This document shows positions 46,500 through 63,874 of a stretch of 64,000 nt of DNA, piece after piece. Source of the DNA: Eleginops maclovinus (Eukaryota > Chordata > Actinopteri > Perciformes > Eleginopidae); the NCBI RefSeq assembly GCF_036324505.1, contig NC_086362.1, forward strand, positions 8,181,043 through 8,245,042. The letters are read 5' to 3'. Every line of letters begins with the position of its first letter. The stretch's first letter is position 1. The notes below the pieces were generated by a model. It was not told the DNA's origin, ran no database searches, and worked only from the letters and a program-made list of their open reading frames with translations. The translations under genes and the position numbers were made by a program.

Positions 46500-46890
46500 G
46501 CTCTGTGAATGTCTACTCACATTCTGTTTATAGTACACATATCTATATATTATACACATCTGCCATAAATATCTGTGTATGTTATATATGCATCTGTATA
46601 TACCTTCTCATACAACAGTGTTTAAATTACTGTACAGTATATTTAAATAATCTCAATTCATTCTACATATGTATATATTTCACATCTTTACATCTTTATT
46701 GTTGTTATTGCACCTTACGTTATTGCACTAGCTTATTCGTGTCTAATGTTTGCATTATTTTATTTATCTTATTTGCACTATGTATGTTGAGTTGTTGGAG
46801 GAGCCTGGGATATAAGATTTTCATTGCCAACATATACGCTGTATCTGCTGTGCATATGACAAATAAAACCTTTGAACCTTGAACTTTCAC
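45946..46890 (+). mobile_element. L2-like LINE, 5'-truncated, with 3' UTR
   Basis: The element starts within the reverse-transcriptase ORF, continues to the stop at 46497-46499, and then carries about 390 bp of 3' UTR. The end reads AGGAGCCTGGGATATAAGAT, TTTTCATTGCCAACATATAC, ATGACAAATAAAACC and TTTGAACCTTGAA, which is the 3' end I remember for fish L2-clade elements. The missing endonuclease and RT catalytic core show 5' truncation, the usual result of incomplete reverse transcription. I see no clear target-site duplication. Confidence 0.85.
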
Positions 46891-48179
46891 ACTGAAAGTA
46901 GCTAAGAAAATATCCATTACAGCTAAAATGCATGCCTTAAGGACCTTACTTAAAGCTGCTCTAATCATAGTTTTTATATTAACATTGGATCAAATTATAT
47001 TTAGCATTCAATAGTTCAGATACTCTGCAGCTCCCATCAGCTCCACACAGAGCTTGGTCTTGCAGTTTTCAGCTGAAAACCATCTGTACAATACCTACAC
47101 AGCACCAGAGAATAAAGGGAGCTAAATAAGACATCTGTTTATGCAAATAGTTAATGCATCCAAAAAGTTTTTAACGGATACAAATCAGATTGTGGGATCT
47201 CAGAGGCCTTATGGCTGATGATGTCAAGTTGTACAAAAACAAACAATCCGTTTTTACCTGAAATGAGTCTTGGTTCTAGTTGGTAACTATGAATTATACA
47301 TTATTTGTCAGATGGCCAAATTATTCTTATGTTAAAATAAGTCACTCATCGGATCAAAGTAAGGTAATAATAAGTGCTGTGTTTGAAGCTTGTTGCACTG
47401 CTAAAAGGTTTAAGTACATAACAAACAAATAAAATAACAAAATCCCTCTTTATGAACACAATTGTTCAGTCCTGTATTAGTAGATGAGATCCCTGATTGA
47501 AAGGAAAGCTAAACAAAACTGCTTCGAATTTGTTCGTTCATACACCCGGAGTAAATTCACTTGGATCTTAATGGATCTAAATTAGGAAAGCATCAGCAAA
47601 GCTGGCAGTAAATTGCACTTACTTTATCTTTGTTTTTTTCACCTCCACAATTAACAACGAGTCCTTAATGGAGAAGTTGGCGTGAAGTGAAATGCATCAA
47701 CATCAATAATTAAGAAGCAAAAGACACAAGCGGTGAAACGGATTGATCAAGAAGCTACTTGAAATGTTCAGACCTTTTGTTTTATTTTTCAGGTTAAAGA
47801 GGTCTCTGGTGCAGGAAAAGCTCATCTGGATTCTTTGAGTCTCTGCACTGAAGTGCTTTTTAATCGCTATCCCTCGATGAAGCAGTGAATGGGCTTTCTT
47901 TGGACTCCTCCTCCCCTTCAGTGTACTCTGATGACCCGGCATCATGGTGGACTGAAGGGCCAGAATACGAGCATTCATGAGGGGACCGCTGTATCTATCA
48001 TTAGTGATATTCAGTTATCTATGCCTCCATATCCACACATCCTTCCTCCTTACCTTTGTTCTTTTGAAGAGGAAACACAAAGTGATCGTACTGTGCATCT
48101 ACAGTCACTTAGATGTAGCTCAGCACACAAAAACCAACAGCACACAGAGACACATTTCATACCAGGGGAATAAAAATTA
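46891..48179. other. Non-coding, no gene seen
   Basis: AT-rich unassigned sequence after the LINE. Confidence 0.5.
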
Positions 48180-48670
48180 ACCTGAGATGCCATCAGCAAT
48201 TAAGCCTAATTTCAATAACGTTCAACATTTTATATTCGTGTGTGCCTTCCCATTAGCGTAATCAAGCGACAACAAATGTTTCCCTGCATGATAATGGCAA
48301 GCTGCCTCCTCTGTGTGTGGATCAATTAAGGAAAACATACAAGTCCTGATTAAATTTGGCCCATCAGGAGAAAGAAGTGGGATAATGGTTACACACCTTT
48401 AAGACGGCAAATCCCCCTCACCTTGATCTAATAGAAGAGCAAAGAGGTATCCCGAAACGTGCATATTCAGCTAACCTTGCACCCCCGTCCAAACCCCAGG
48501 ATCAATCACTATTCAGCAGCGCACCACTGTTAATGATGTTATTTCACTGATGAAGTGACGTTGCTGTTAAGAGTTGCTTAACATTAATATTCAGGAGTAC
48601 TCTGGGTAGGATGGAGCAAGGCAGGCGTAATTAGAGTTGATGGGCTCCATAAGCATTAATATTGTAGTGC
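48180..48670. promoter_or_regulatory. Candidate conserved non-coding block
   Basis: Non-repetitive block with CAATTAAG near 48198-48205, CATTAGCGTAATCAAG and GATCAATTAAGG, all homeodomain-type cores, and no coding signal. Candidate only. Confidence 0.28.
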
Positions 48671-48828
48671 ATCAGCAGCGTGGCCCTCTTGCAGCAGCCT
48701 TCAGAGATTGCAATTCCCCGCAGGGACAACTCACCGTTATTATATTCAAGGGGAAGACTGCTGATTATGAACATAAAAAACCAATGCATTGTTGCATCAA
48801 TAGCCAAATTGGACATTAATTTAAAAAA

Positions 48829-49331
48829 TGGTCGACCGATTAATTTGTGCCGCTTTACACGATTTTCAGTTAATCGCCATTGTGCGCCCGCAAGGCCAAT
48901 TATTTACTATTTTTTTATTTCCCTGTAACAACAGCAGGAAAGGTGACTACATCAACAGTTTATTTTTTATTAATGGAAGTTAACAAACTATATTGTCTCT
49001 GAGAAACGAGATGACGGTGCTACTTGAGAATAAATGCTGTTGCTGTTACGTGGACTAAAAGTATTTTCCATTGTTCACCATTTTTTCACATTTTATTACC
49101 AGTGAACATTTGTTTTGTTGTACTTTTTACATTTAAAGTGCATTGGAAACAATAACTTTTTTTTTTATTTGAATAAAAAAAATACATTTCTTTTTTGAAA
49201 TATAGTTTTCAGATTACTATGATTATATTTGTGTTTATATTGGATACAAAAGAACAAAACAAACTAAATGAAACTTGTTGGCATATATTCCATCTATCAG
49301 CCTTTTAAAACCCCATATTGGTCGACCACCA
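48829..49331. mobile_element. GTCGACC-ended non-autonomous repeat
   Basis: The left end is TGGTCGACCGATTAATTTG and the right end CCATATTGGTCGACCACCA; they share an inverted TGGTCGACC(G/A)AT core. Inside the left end, TTAATCGCCATTG and GGCCAATTATT echo a teleost repeat rich in CGATTAATCGG motifs, and the right end has CAGCCTTTTAAAACCCCATA. There is no transposase frame. Target-site duplication and superfamily are not clear. Confidence 0.5.
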
Positions 49332-53944
<4,613 letters not shown>

Positions 53945-53947
53945 CCA

Positions 53948-54160
53948 GCAGTGGCTCAGTCAGTAGGGGCTTGGACTGGGAATCGCAGGTCGCCGGTTCA
54001 AGTCCCCAAACAGACTTGAAATAACGAAAGTGGACTACTACTTGAGAGGTCCCAGTTCACCTCCTAGGCCCTGCTGTGGACACCTCCAATCCCCCCTCCC
54101 CATGTGCTCTGCTGTGTGCATGTATGTGACTAATAAAGAAGGTTTCATCCTCCAATTCTA
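53948..54160 (+). mobile_element. tRNA-derived SINE
   Basis: The head has an A box, TGGCTCAGT, at 53952-53960 and a B box, GGTTCAAGTCC, at 53995-54005, spaced as in RNA polymerase III promoters. The body (AGGTCCCAGTTCACCTCCTA and TGTGCTCTGCTGTGTGCATG) and the end TGACTAATAAAGAAGG resemble a widespread percomorph SINE. The central part looks shortened. It is not a tRNA gene: the acceptor and anticodon arms do not fold. SINEs are copied by LINE enzymes, and the AATAAAG-type end is shared with L2-like LINEs. Confidence 0.75.
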
Positions 54161-54499
54161 TCTTCTATCATTCATTCAAGACATTAGGAGAACAATTCAA
54201 CTGTTTGACCGTGATGTTAGGAAACCTACATTGTGCAGATAAATATGACTATTTGTTTGTGAAATATAATCAGAGAATGCCACACAGTAGTAACATTTTA
54301 AATAAGGATACTTTTACTATTAAAAAGGACAACATGGCAGTAATGATTTTAATGCTAGATGTTGTCAGGTCAACATTGTAATTATTAATCATGTCTACTT
54401 TGGTCTCGTTCTAAAAATGCAATCATTTCATCACCAGCGTTCCCCTTTGGCTCTTTGCTGATAACTGATGTATTCCAGAGTAGATGAGTATGTTTTGAC
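54161..54499. other. Non-coding, no gene seen
   Basis: AT-rich spacer after the SINE. Confidence 0.5.
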
Positions 54500-55250
54500 C
54501 AATTTAATTTACCAAATTATCAAACCTTTGATTTGATGTTGTGAAATCTGCCCATCTCTTGTTACCGTGGTATGTGGGATGTCGTGAGCAGCATCTCATG
54601 CCATAATGATCATAACCAATTACAAATGGTCCAATCTCTCTGGAGATAATGCGAAGGCAAAGTTGGTGCTCGGCCCGGCACAGGATGGCTGAAGACAAAT
54701 TTCACGCTAGGTTAATGCTGGCCAATTGTATGCCACTTTCAATTAAGTTCATTTTCTCCTCATAAAAGCCTAAATTGAGATATTTTTGACGGAATTCAAA
54801 GCTAACCATGCATTGACTCTCATATCTTGATTCAAACTGGGCTGCAGGAGAGGTCGCTCCACACCACGATGGTTGAAATCAAATTAGCCATTTGCTTACA
54901 CGCACAGATTGCATGTTTAGCATTCAATCAATATTTGGTGTTGTGGCACAATAACTTTTTGAAATGCAATTAGCTTCATGGCATGGGGAGATGTATGTAA
55001 AGTGTTTCAGCCTGAATAGACCTGATTCAGGTTGTCCACTGCAATTATCTGCTGAGGGGAAGTGCCAAACAGAGTGGCAATTTGGCCTCAGCTCGCACAC
55101 ACTGTACTGTTATGATTACCTTTATGGTCCCCATTGATTTCCTGATGACATTATGACTTGTAATTTTCACAAGCAATCTCCATGAGAAGAAGCCTGCCGT
55201 TCATTTGAAAGTCATGATTTCAGTTCCCTTCCTCGCTTGGTATATAGTAT
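54500..55250. promoter_or_regulatory. Candidate conserved non-coding block
   Basis: About 750 bp without simple repeats, with several CAATTA/ATTAG-type cores (for example in GCAATTAGCTTC and TGCAATTATCTG) and no coding signal. It is one of the longest such blocks in the window. Confidence 0.3.
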
Positions 55251-55376
55251 CCTTTATGCTGCTCTCCCTCCGTCCTCACACTCCCCAACGCACGCATACA
55301 CAAACAGATGGGATTTTCTAAGAAATTAAAATCCCATTTTTTGGCTTGGGTTCAATTTGCTCTTTCTTTTTTTCCT
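55251..55376. other. Non-coding spacer
   Basis: Pyrimidine-rich sequence leading into the C13 run. No gene seen. Confidence 0.5.
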
Positions 55377-55389
55377 CCCCCCCCCCCCC
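55377..55389 (+). repeat. Homopolymer C13
   Basis: Thirteen consecutive C following a T/C-rich stretch. Confidence 0.85.
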
Positions 55390-55790
55390 TAAGCTTTTGG
55401 CACAGAAATGGGCAATTCATGACAGCGAACTGAATGAGCACACTAGTGCACACATTTACCCTCGGCAATTTCTTCTAACAAGATGAGGTGTTTTTTCGTC
55501 TCGTGTTTGATGTGATACAGGTATGGCTGTTCTCTTTTTAAGCCCAGACAAGTGCTCTGTAATATCCCTCTAGACTAAATACTGTGGCATGACCATCCAC
55601 TGGAAAAGAGTGTAAGAGAAAGTGATGGAGAGGGGGAAAGAAAGGGCAGTCACTTCACAGTCAAGGTAATGCATGTGCGTATTTACTGGGACACTTTTCT
55701 GAAGCATTCTGCTTATCTTGTGCTAAATAGACAGCCTTGTTAGAACATTCAAGATATGAGAAGGGGTTGGATGATAACCTCCACCCTCCA

Positions 55791-55825
55791 CCCCCCCCCC
55801 CCCCCACACACACACACACACACAC
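55791..55825 (+). repeat. C15 plus short (CA)n
   Basis: C15 at 55791-55805 running into CA dinucleotides to 55825. Confidence 0.9.
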
Positions 55826-55990
55826 TTTATAATCAAAGTCACTCGCCACCAGCTAGCGTTGCACTTGCAGTACGATTCACTTCTCGATAGCCCACCATCC
55901 CTCTAGCAATTACAGTTCTGACAGCTCCACTAAGACACGCTTCCCCGCTATAATTACCCATGCCGTATTTATCCAGGATGGGTATGTAAG

Positions 55991-56914
<924 letters not shown>

Positions 56915-57155
56915 TACAGCTGCGGAAAAAATTAAGAGAACACTGCAGCATAATCAGTTTCTCTGGTTTTATTATTTATAGTTATGTCTTTGAGTTAAAT
57001 GATTTTTAAAATTATTATTATTATTGTATTCTATAAACTTCTGACATTTTTTCTCTGGCTTAGAATTCAACAGACACTGGAATGGCTGCCATACATATAG
57101 AGATAAAGATTGAAGAAATATTTGGAGTAGTCTCTTCCTTTTTTCCGGAGCTGTA
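56915..57155. mobile_element. Tc1-type MITE
   Basis: Bounded by TA at both ends (56915-56916 and 57154-57155). The left end CAGCTGCGGAAAAAATTAAG and the right end, read in reverse complement as CAGCTCCGGAAAAAAGGAAG, form an imperfect terminal inverted repeat of roughly 27 bp. These ends match a Tc1-like element common in teleosts. Only about 240 bp lie between, including an (ATT)n patch near 57012-57025, and no transposase frame, so this is an internally deleted, non-autonomous copy. Confidence 0.8.
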
Positions 57156-57879
57156 TAGTATGAGGGCGCTAACGCCACTTCCGTCAAAAATTACGGCCCT
57201 GCCACCTTCCGGAGAAAAACAATGCATTACATAATAATAGTTTCTTCATGTCTTAAAGTTTCTGAGTCATAAATTGAACCTCAAGAGTTACAGATTCTCT
57301 ACTTCCAGTAAAAGAAACGATCTAATTCAGAAAACAGTTCAAGTGTAACCCTGCTGCCTGCCACTCGTCCACCGGCAGACCCACCCCACATCCGTCGCCT
57401 ATTTATTCGGAGCTCTATATAAATCAGTATTCTTAAACTGAGAGTTACTTTTTTGAGGGTTTTCCTTTTCTAGCAGTACTTTGCATTAATGCATTAAATC
57501 CTTTCCGCCTCTTTAAAGTGGGGGCATACATAGTGCCATTTATTCTAGGCAATACACCCACTATGCCTCACTTTAAAACATCCAAACTATCCGTTTGAGT
57601 GTGTCTTATGATTACCATTGGTCTGTCCTCATCATGTGTACATACTAATTGTTCTGCAGCAACACAATTGTTTGCCTTTAACAATGACAGCTGTGTTGGC
57701 GAATGTAAGTTGGCTGCATGATGCAAATTTATTCGAACATTTCACAGTGGAAGAGCATCAAAAAGCTAGTCACATCCCCCCCCCCGTACAACATTATGAC
57801 TGTGTTTCCTGGGGAATATAAGAATCAAACTAGGCTGTCCATTTGCAATGTGTATTACCCCTGAGATCCATAATGTGAT
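57156..57879. other. Non-coding, C10 run
   Basis: Unassigned sequence with a C10 run at 57776-57785. No gene seen. Confidence 0.5.
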
Positions 57880-58140
57880 TTATCTTTACACCATCTCATT
57901 TCTGTGATCATTCAGCGGATTGCCTTGAATTTTTTTGTTTTGTTTCCCTCTGCTTTGCTAATTTTGCCACATTAAAAACAGAAAGGGAAGATACTGTTCC
58001 GACAAATTGTCCTTTTGTTATCCTCAAACCTCACTTGCAACGGGAGGTTCATATTTACATTTGCCACTCTTGTTAGTATAAATCTTAAGCACGCCAAGCT
58101 GACAAACTGAAATGGAAATGGGAGGGACATTGACTTTGTT
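57880..58140. promoter_or_regulatory. Candidate conserved non-coding block
   Basis: Non-repetitive AT-rich block with GCTAATTTTGCC and related cores and no coding signal. Weak candidate. Confidence 0.22.
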
Positions 58141-60951
58141 TGCAGTTTTTCTGCAGCTATTTTAGTCGGAACGTTGTCTAAATCGTGACAACAAGTGATG
58201 GGAGTGCATTTTTTGGTGTTTGTGGAGATTGAGGGGGGTTTGCTTTTTCCCTCTGACGGGCTGTCACTGTGGTTCTAAAATCAGGCATTGTAGCCTCTTC
58301 CCATTAAGAAGCATCCATTAGACACATGGCCCTGAAAGCCATCCAAACAGAGCTTTTTTTGACCCTTTTACATCACTTTTTCTCCGTGTGCCAGTGAGAG
58401 GAGCAGAAAACTAGTCTGCAGCTGGTACAAGATTGACAAGGTAATTTTAGATGCTTTACTAAGGGACGTTCCACAGTATTTCCTCACTATGGAAAAATAT
58501 GTGCATATACATATTTGAGATTTTTCTAATCCCTGCAATTTCCGTCTCTGAGCTCAATCCTACAGACTGGCTCTAATTCAGCGTTTCAGTCTCAATTACA
58601 TTTAATGGACGGATTAGACATCTACCCCATTCAGTCTGCGGTTCAGCATGTGAATTGGGTTGGAACTGCAGGAAAAACGCTGCGTATTTTCCTGGGACCA
58701 GCCTCTGAGGTGTACAAGGACTGGCTGCCAAAACAGGCGATGTTTGCCTCCATCAAAATTCCCCAAAGCTCACCATGTGGGAAGTAAGGTGGAAAAAACG
58801 ACATGTCTTGCATCTCTGCACAACAGCTCAAGACATGTCACAGTGTTTTTCCTCCGCTCCGATGTTTTTAGCCTCTCGCAAAGAATTAGACAAAAAGGCC
58901 TTGCTGCCAAAGTGCTGAAGTTAGGAGTCCTTTTGTGGCTGAGGATGAAAGACTGTCTCACTTTCCAACCATACTGACATAAGCCGGCACTTGTGTTTAT
59001 CTGCCGTGCCCCAGCGGTTGTATCATATAATTAATATTAAGAAGATTGGAACCATTACTTCATGAATGCTGTTTTTGAGTTGCTGCTGCATGAGGGAGTC
59101 ATTCATAAGAAAGAGAACAAAATACAACATTTTGACTTAGAAACCAATCAGAAAACCATAGCAATACCAAGTTTAGTATCACCATTCTGAACACCAAAAT
59201 GGCTCTTAGCTGAAAGGACACAAATTAACGAAAACCATGAGGCCCAAAGAGTGTAAAAAAAATGTATGCAACACTGTATTATCAACCAGTACTGGCGTGA
59301 CGGTGTATTCCTGGAGAGGAATCACTTTTTGTGTGTTCGTAGAAGAAGGCATATGGTGGCAGAGAGGGATCATTTCTTGTAGTAGCTGAAGCTTTACCTG
59401 CATCTCAATTTGGTATACAATTTGGTATCGTAGATTTGGTATGCCATGCCAAAAATGACAGTAGGTCTGTTTTCAGTGCTGGATCCCCTGTATTTACACT
59501 ATCATCGGTAGTTGTGTCACTGCAGTGCCTGAGTCAGCCTCGTGCTCCATGTGATATCTACAGATAAGCACCAAACGGACGATGTAACAAAAGGAGACAA
59601 AACATCATGCTGCCCTGTCATGCGAATTTAGCTGAAATTACGCAAACAACCCGTTTGTTTACTTCCACGGATCACAACTGTCTACAACTTTCATAAAATC
59701 AACATCACTTTTTGGGCAGAATATGATCAAAGCAATATTTCGGACATCAAATGGAAAATCTTAAAAGCCTGGGTAATGAACAGTGAGGTTTTCTTTTGCT
59801 GTGGACACATATTCATTATGTAGCATGGTGGAGAGGACATGTTACGAAGATCCTACATCTGCAAACACACTGAACACACACATTACTCACGCTCCAGCTT
59901 TACCTAATCAGTCTTTTTCTGTCTAAGGTTTATCACAGTTTTGTCACTGAGGAACAGACGCCGCCCTGCTGCATGTCAGTAAATGCCACATGAAACAAGG
60001 AGAAATTCCAGACATTGAAAGTAAATTATGAACAAATACAACAGAGGCAGATAGACAACATGGGGAGACAACTAAATGAGGCTATCCTTTGGAAAAAGAT
60101 GAGGTGACTTTCAGTCCAACCCTTTAATTTGTTTCATTCTGGGAGGGGAGGGGGGGTTGTTATCATTCCAATTCAAGTAATTAAAACATCACTCTGCATG
60201 TGCCAAAGAACTGCTGGTTTTTCTTTTTCTGCCTCTGCACACGGTCTCCAAAGCATCAGCACATTACAAACCAATTTCCCTATATCAGCTTATATTCACA
60301 TTTGATTCTGTAGCAGTGCTGATGGGAGTTGGAACACGGGTCTCTGTACACAGGAATCTAAATAACGTTATGAAGCCTGGCGCAGACCTCATTTATAATC
60401 CAATGCCTTGGCTGAATTCCATTATGAGTTTTTCCCCTCCTTTATTTGTGTGAAATAAGGGAAAACTGAGATTATAAAAATGGCATCAACATACCGTAGC
60501 TGCTTGGAAGCTGTGGCTCCAGTGTAAAAGCGACTCTGTGCACAAAAGGTAGCCGAAGACAAGGTTTTTATAAATTATCCTCCCTTTGGGGACAGCTGCA
60601 ATGTATCAGCTTTGCAGGCTGAATTTTTATCATAGGCTATTGATACCTGATACCCACCGGTCCTATTTTGAACTCGGGTTCAACCACCTTACAGGAGGAA
60701 AAAGCTGAAATTACATCTTTCTCTATGATGTAAGCAACCAAACTGAGGGGGCCAACAACACACATTAATCTCAAACCTAACATGTTGTCATAGAAAGCTA
60801 GCTTTATCCAAATACCACAGAAATCTGAAACCAAATCAACATCTTAATAATTAGATTAATAACGTGCAATAATAACATTTGCAATGACTTATCTGTCACG
60901 GTCTTTTCCATCTTTGTTTCTTGTAGTTTGTTCTTTTTACTGAACAGTTAG
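58141..60951. other. Non-coding, no gene seen
   Basis: Unassigned, with three short copies of ATTTGGTAT at 59406-59442. Opposed small frames at 58605-58977 mirror each other and are not convincing. Confidence 0.5.
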
Positions 60952-61064
60952 TATTATTAGTATTAGTATTATTATTATTATTATTATTATGTTTATTGTA
61001 TCCTTTGTTACTCTGGCACAAGAATTTCCATCAGGATAAATAAAGTCTTCTCTTATCTTATCTG
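60952..61064 (+). mobile_element. LINE/SINE 3' tail with (ATT)n
   Basis: (ATT)n at 60952-60990, then TTTCCATCAGGATAAATAAA and a TCTTATCTTATCT end. This pattern, a 'GGGATAAATAAAGT' motif followed by a short TATCT-type repeat, is the 3' end of many fish L2-like LINEs and the SINEs they mobilise. Only the last hundred bases survive. Confidence 0.55.
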
Positions 61065-62754
61065 GAACAAAGCTTTTACAAGTGCAGACAGGAAATACTT
61101 TGTTAATATACTCAGAACTTTGCAGCAAAGTTATTGTACTGACTCAGGTGTCACAAACGCAATGTCAGAATGGTGATTTGACAAGAGTGGCCCCTGCATA
61201 CAGAAACCTTGGAACATCTGGGAAGTCCCCCGGTGAGCGGCTGGCAGCCGGCTGGGAGGAGGTGTCGGACCTGAGTGACACACAGATGTGTGGCCTCTTG
61301 CCCGTCCGGGACTGGGATAACTCATTAATCAGAGGACCCTGCCAGGCGGAGGGTACTACCGTCGCCAAGAGTTTCCCCGCACACTGCCCCCGCAGCTCGC
61401 GGACATTAACGCATCACGGCATGGGATGCATACTGTATATTAATTGACATACTGCATACATTTCCTCCTCTTTCCTGTCACAATCCCAGCCTGAAACTCT
61501 CAGATAATTGGCACAAATGACCACAGCTGACATGCTATCGTCTGCTGCAACCACAAAATATGATCCATTCCCTTTATAGTATCGGGCACAAAACAACAAG
61601 CTCTGCACTGTATATCATCATTACAGAGTGACTCTACACAGGGGGGAATGACAAAGAGTTACCTGTCACCTTGTCTTGGGTAAAGGCTATTTAATTACTT
61701 ATCAAATAGCCTTCAATGTCAACAGACTGAATCTGTTTCATAAATGTGCAAGTAACAATTTTTGACTTTTTCCACTTCCCAAGGGGAGAAAAAATCAATT
61801 TTAATCTAAAGTCTTCTAACCATTCCATATGTATGTCCCAGTGCAGTGTACTGTACATCATCTGAGGCAATAAATGGCCGTGTGACAGACGAGAAAAAAA
61901 AAGAAGCATAATTGAAGTTGTTGTTTGCATTGCTTAGTGAGGCACTTTTTGCTGAGCGCTGCCAGACTCATGTTATATGGTATTGTCAACATTACTAATG
62001 ACTTGCTCTTATAATTTAGGAGCCGGGCATCTGATGAAGGATGGAAGAAAAAAGGTGCAAAACCCCTTTGTGTTGCTTGTCATGTTGCTGGATGATTACA
62101 GAAACTACTCCCCCCTTTGCTTTGAAACGACCCACTCGTTCTGATGCCTTTCTGTACATGTTAGTCACTCCAAAAGCTCTCCACAGCACTTGGTTTATAT
62201 ATAGGAATGTTATGCAAATGTGAGAATGCTAATGCTATTTCTTTTATAAGTGTGCTCTCTGTGCGTATGACACTGAGGTTGCTTTCCTTAATTCAACTCA
62301 GATTGCATTTCCTGACCCTTAATCCTGACAATAGCATTGGGAGGGAGGATTTCACATCCAGTTAAAATACATATATATTAATAGAGAGCATGAATCTGTT
62401 TATTTCTGTCTAAATGCTAAAGGGGCTGCCTCCTTTCATCACCAGTCGGACTTTTGGCAGGCAAATCCCACCAAATTAGCTTGAATGACAACTCTGCCTT
62501 AAGCATTGGAGGAAACTCGTTTTAGGCCACCATCTAGAGACTAATCTATTTATCACACTTGGCGTTAACTCCACCGGCCGGTGCGTCAAAACATTTGTTG
62601 GTTGTTACGTATTGAATCACTGCGTAACACAAAGCTTTTTTGCATTTTCATTTTTCCTCCCCCCGGTGGTGGAAAGTCAGGCATGTTTATACATGAAATG
62701 CCCGGAGAATATTTGCTCTGAAGGGTTTCCTCCGTGAATCACAATAGTCTTCTT
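61065..62754. other. Non-coding, no gene seen
   Basis: A GC-richer patch at 61150-61430 carries a 121-codon frame (61082-61447, +) with no recognised domain. The rest is AT-rich. The palindrome CACCGGCCGGTG lies at 62572-62583. Confidence 0.5.
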
Positions 62755-62802
62755 AGGGAGGAGGGGGAGAAGAGAGAGAGAGAGAGAGGGGAGAGGAGAG
62801 GA
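62755..62802 (+). repeat. 48-nt purine-only run, (GA)n-rich
   Basis: Forty-eight consecutive A/G bases with a GA dinucleotide core around 62770-62788. Such tracts can form triple-stranded DNA. Confidence 0.9.
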
Positions 62803-63429
62803 TGGACAAATCTGCTTACTTTGGAGCTTATTGAACAGAATGAGTCATGCACAGAGATGAAATGTGACTGCAAAGCAAAAGGTAAGGAAAGCCTGACGAG
62901 AACACAGGAGCGAGGAGATGAGACGGAGCGAGAGGAAGGTACGGAGAGGTGAGACAGACAGCAGAGAAACAGAGACACATGGAGACAAAGGGGTGAGAGG
63001 GAGGGGGAGTACAGAAGGAGAGGCATAAACATGTGCTCATGTGTGTCTATGTGTGTGGCCTCGTAAGAATGAAAGAGAGGAGGAACATTAAAGGCCAGAG
63101 GAAATTAGCTCCATCAGGCTTCTCTGATTGTTCTTTTTATAGAGTGACCTGCCACCAGGGGAGCTGCTGCCTTCTGGGAGTGTCACGGGCAGGGTTGCTG
63201 ACACACGGCACTTTCAATATCACTGACTGAAATGTTCAAGGTGTCACTATTGATAGTAACGCAGACCACTGAAAAGGAGCCCGTCTTCACATTCTGTTGT
63301 TTGCTCTGTCTCTGCCGCCCTCCCCTCAGTCCTGCTTCTTACTGAGGCCAAAAGAGTTACTTTCGGACCATTTTAAGAAATCAAAAGGGTAATGTGCAGC
63401 TGTTTGGGAAGGCGGCATCCCCTCTTAAG
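62803..63429. other. Non-coding, purine-rich then mixed
   Basis: Purine-rich to about 63025, then unassigned sequence. No gene seen. Confidence 0.5.
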
Positions 63430-63874
63430 CAGTGGTGGAAAGTAACTAAGTACATTTACTTAAGAGCTATCCATTCAATGCTCCTTTATATTTATTCTCT
63501 ACTTCATTTCTGAAAGACTACTTCATTTTTCAATTACGATTTAGCATTAAAAAACACATGATACACTTTTAACATAATTCATCTCTACAGATTAAACCAG
63601 TGGACTAACTGAGGCACAAAAAAGGTAAATTACAAAGATTTAAGAAAGGAATTTGTAATAGTAAACAGTAAAGCAATGCTTTCTGAAACAACTTCAAGAA
63701 TAATGTCATTTATATCAGTTATGGAAGTAATTTTTCTGCAGAATAAGTACTTTTGATGATAATATACTTCTGTACATTTGAAGTATACGACTTTTACTTG
63801 TGAATTAGTATTTTATCATTAACATTTTAGTGCTTTTACCTTAGTAAAGGAACTGAACACTTCTTCCACCACCA
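63430..63874. mobile_element. hAT-like non-autonomous element (MITE)
   Basis: The left end CAGTGGTGGAAAGTAACTAA (from 63430) and the right end GAACACTTCTTCCACCACCA are imperfect inverted copies (CAGTGGTGGAA against TTCCACCACCA). The interior has AAGTACATTTACTT near the left end and TACTTTTGATGATAATATAC and ACTTTTACTTGTGAATTAGT towards the right. All of this matches a repeat I recall as very common in percomorph fish. No transposase is encoded. Eight-base flanks (CTCTTAAG and CCGTTTAT) do not form a clean duplication, so the hAT label is tentative. Confidence 0.7.

Noticed and set aside
53948..54010. tRNA gene
   Set aside because: A and B boxes are present, but arms do not fold as a tRNA and a SINE body follows.
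61082..61447. 121-codon open frame in a GC-richer patch
   Set aside because: No recognised motif; it starts just after a LINE tail, and the GC content alone explains the lack of stops.
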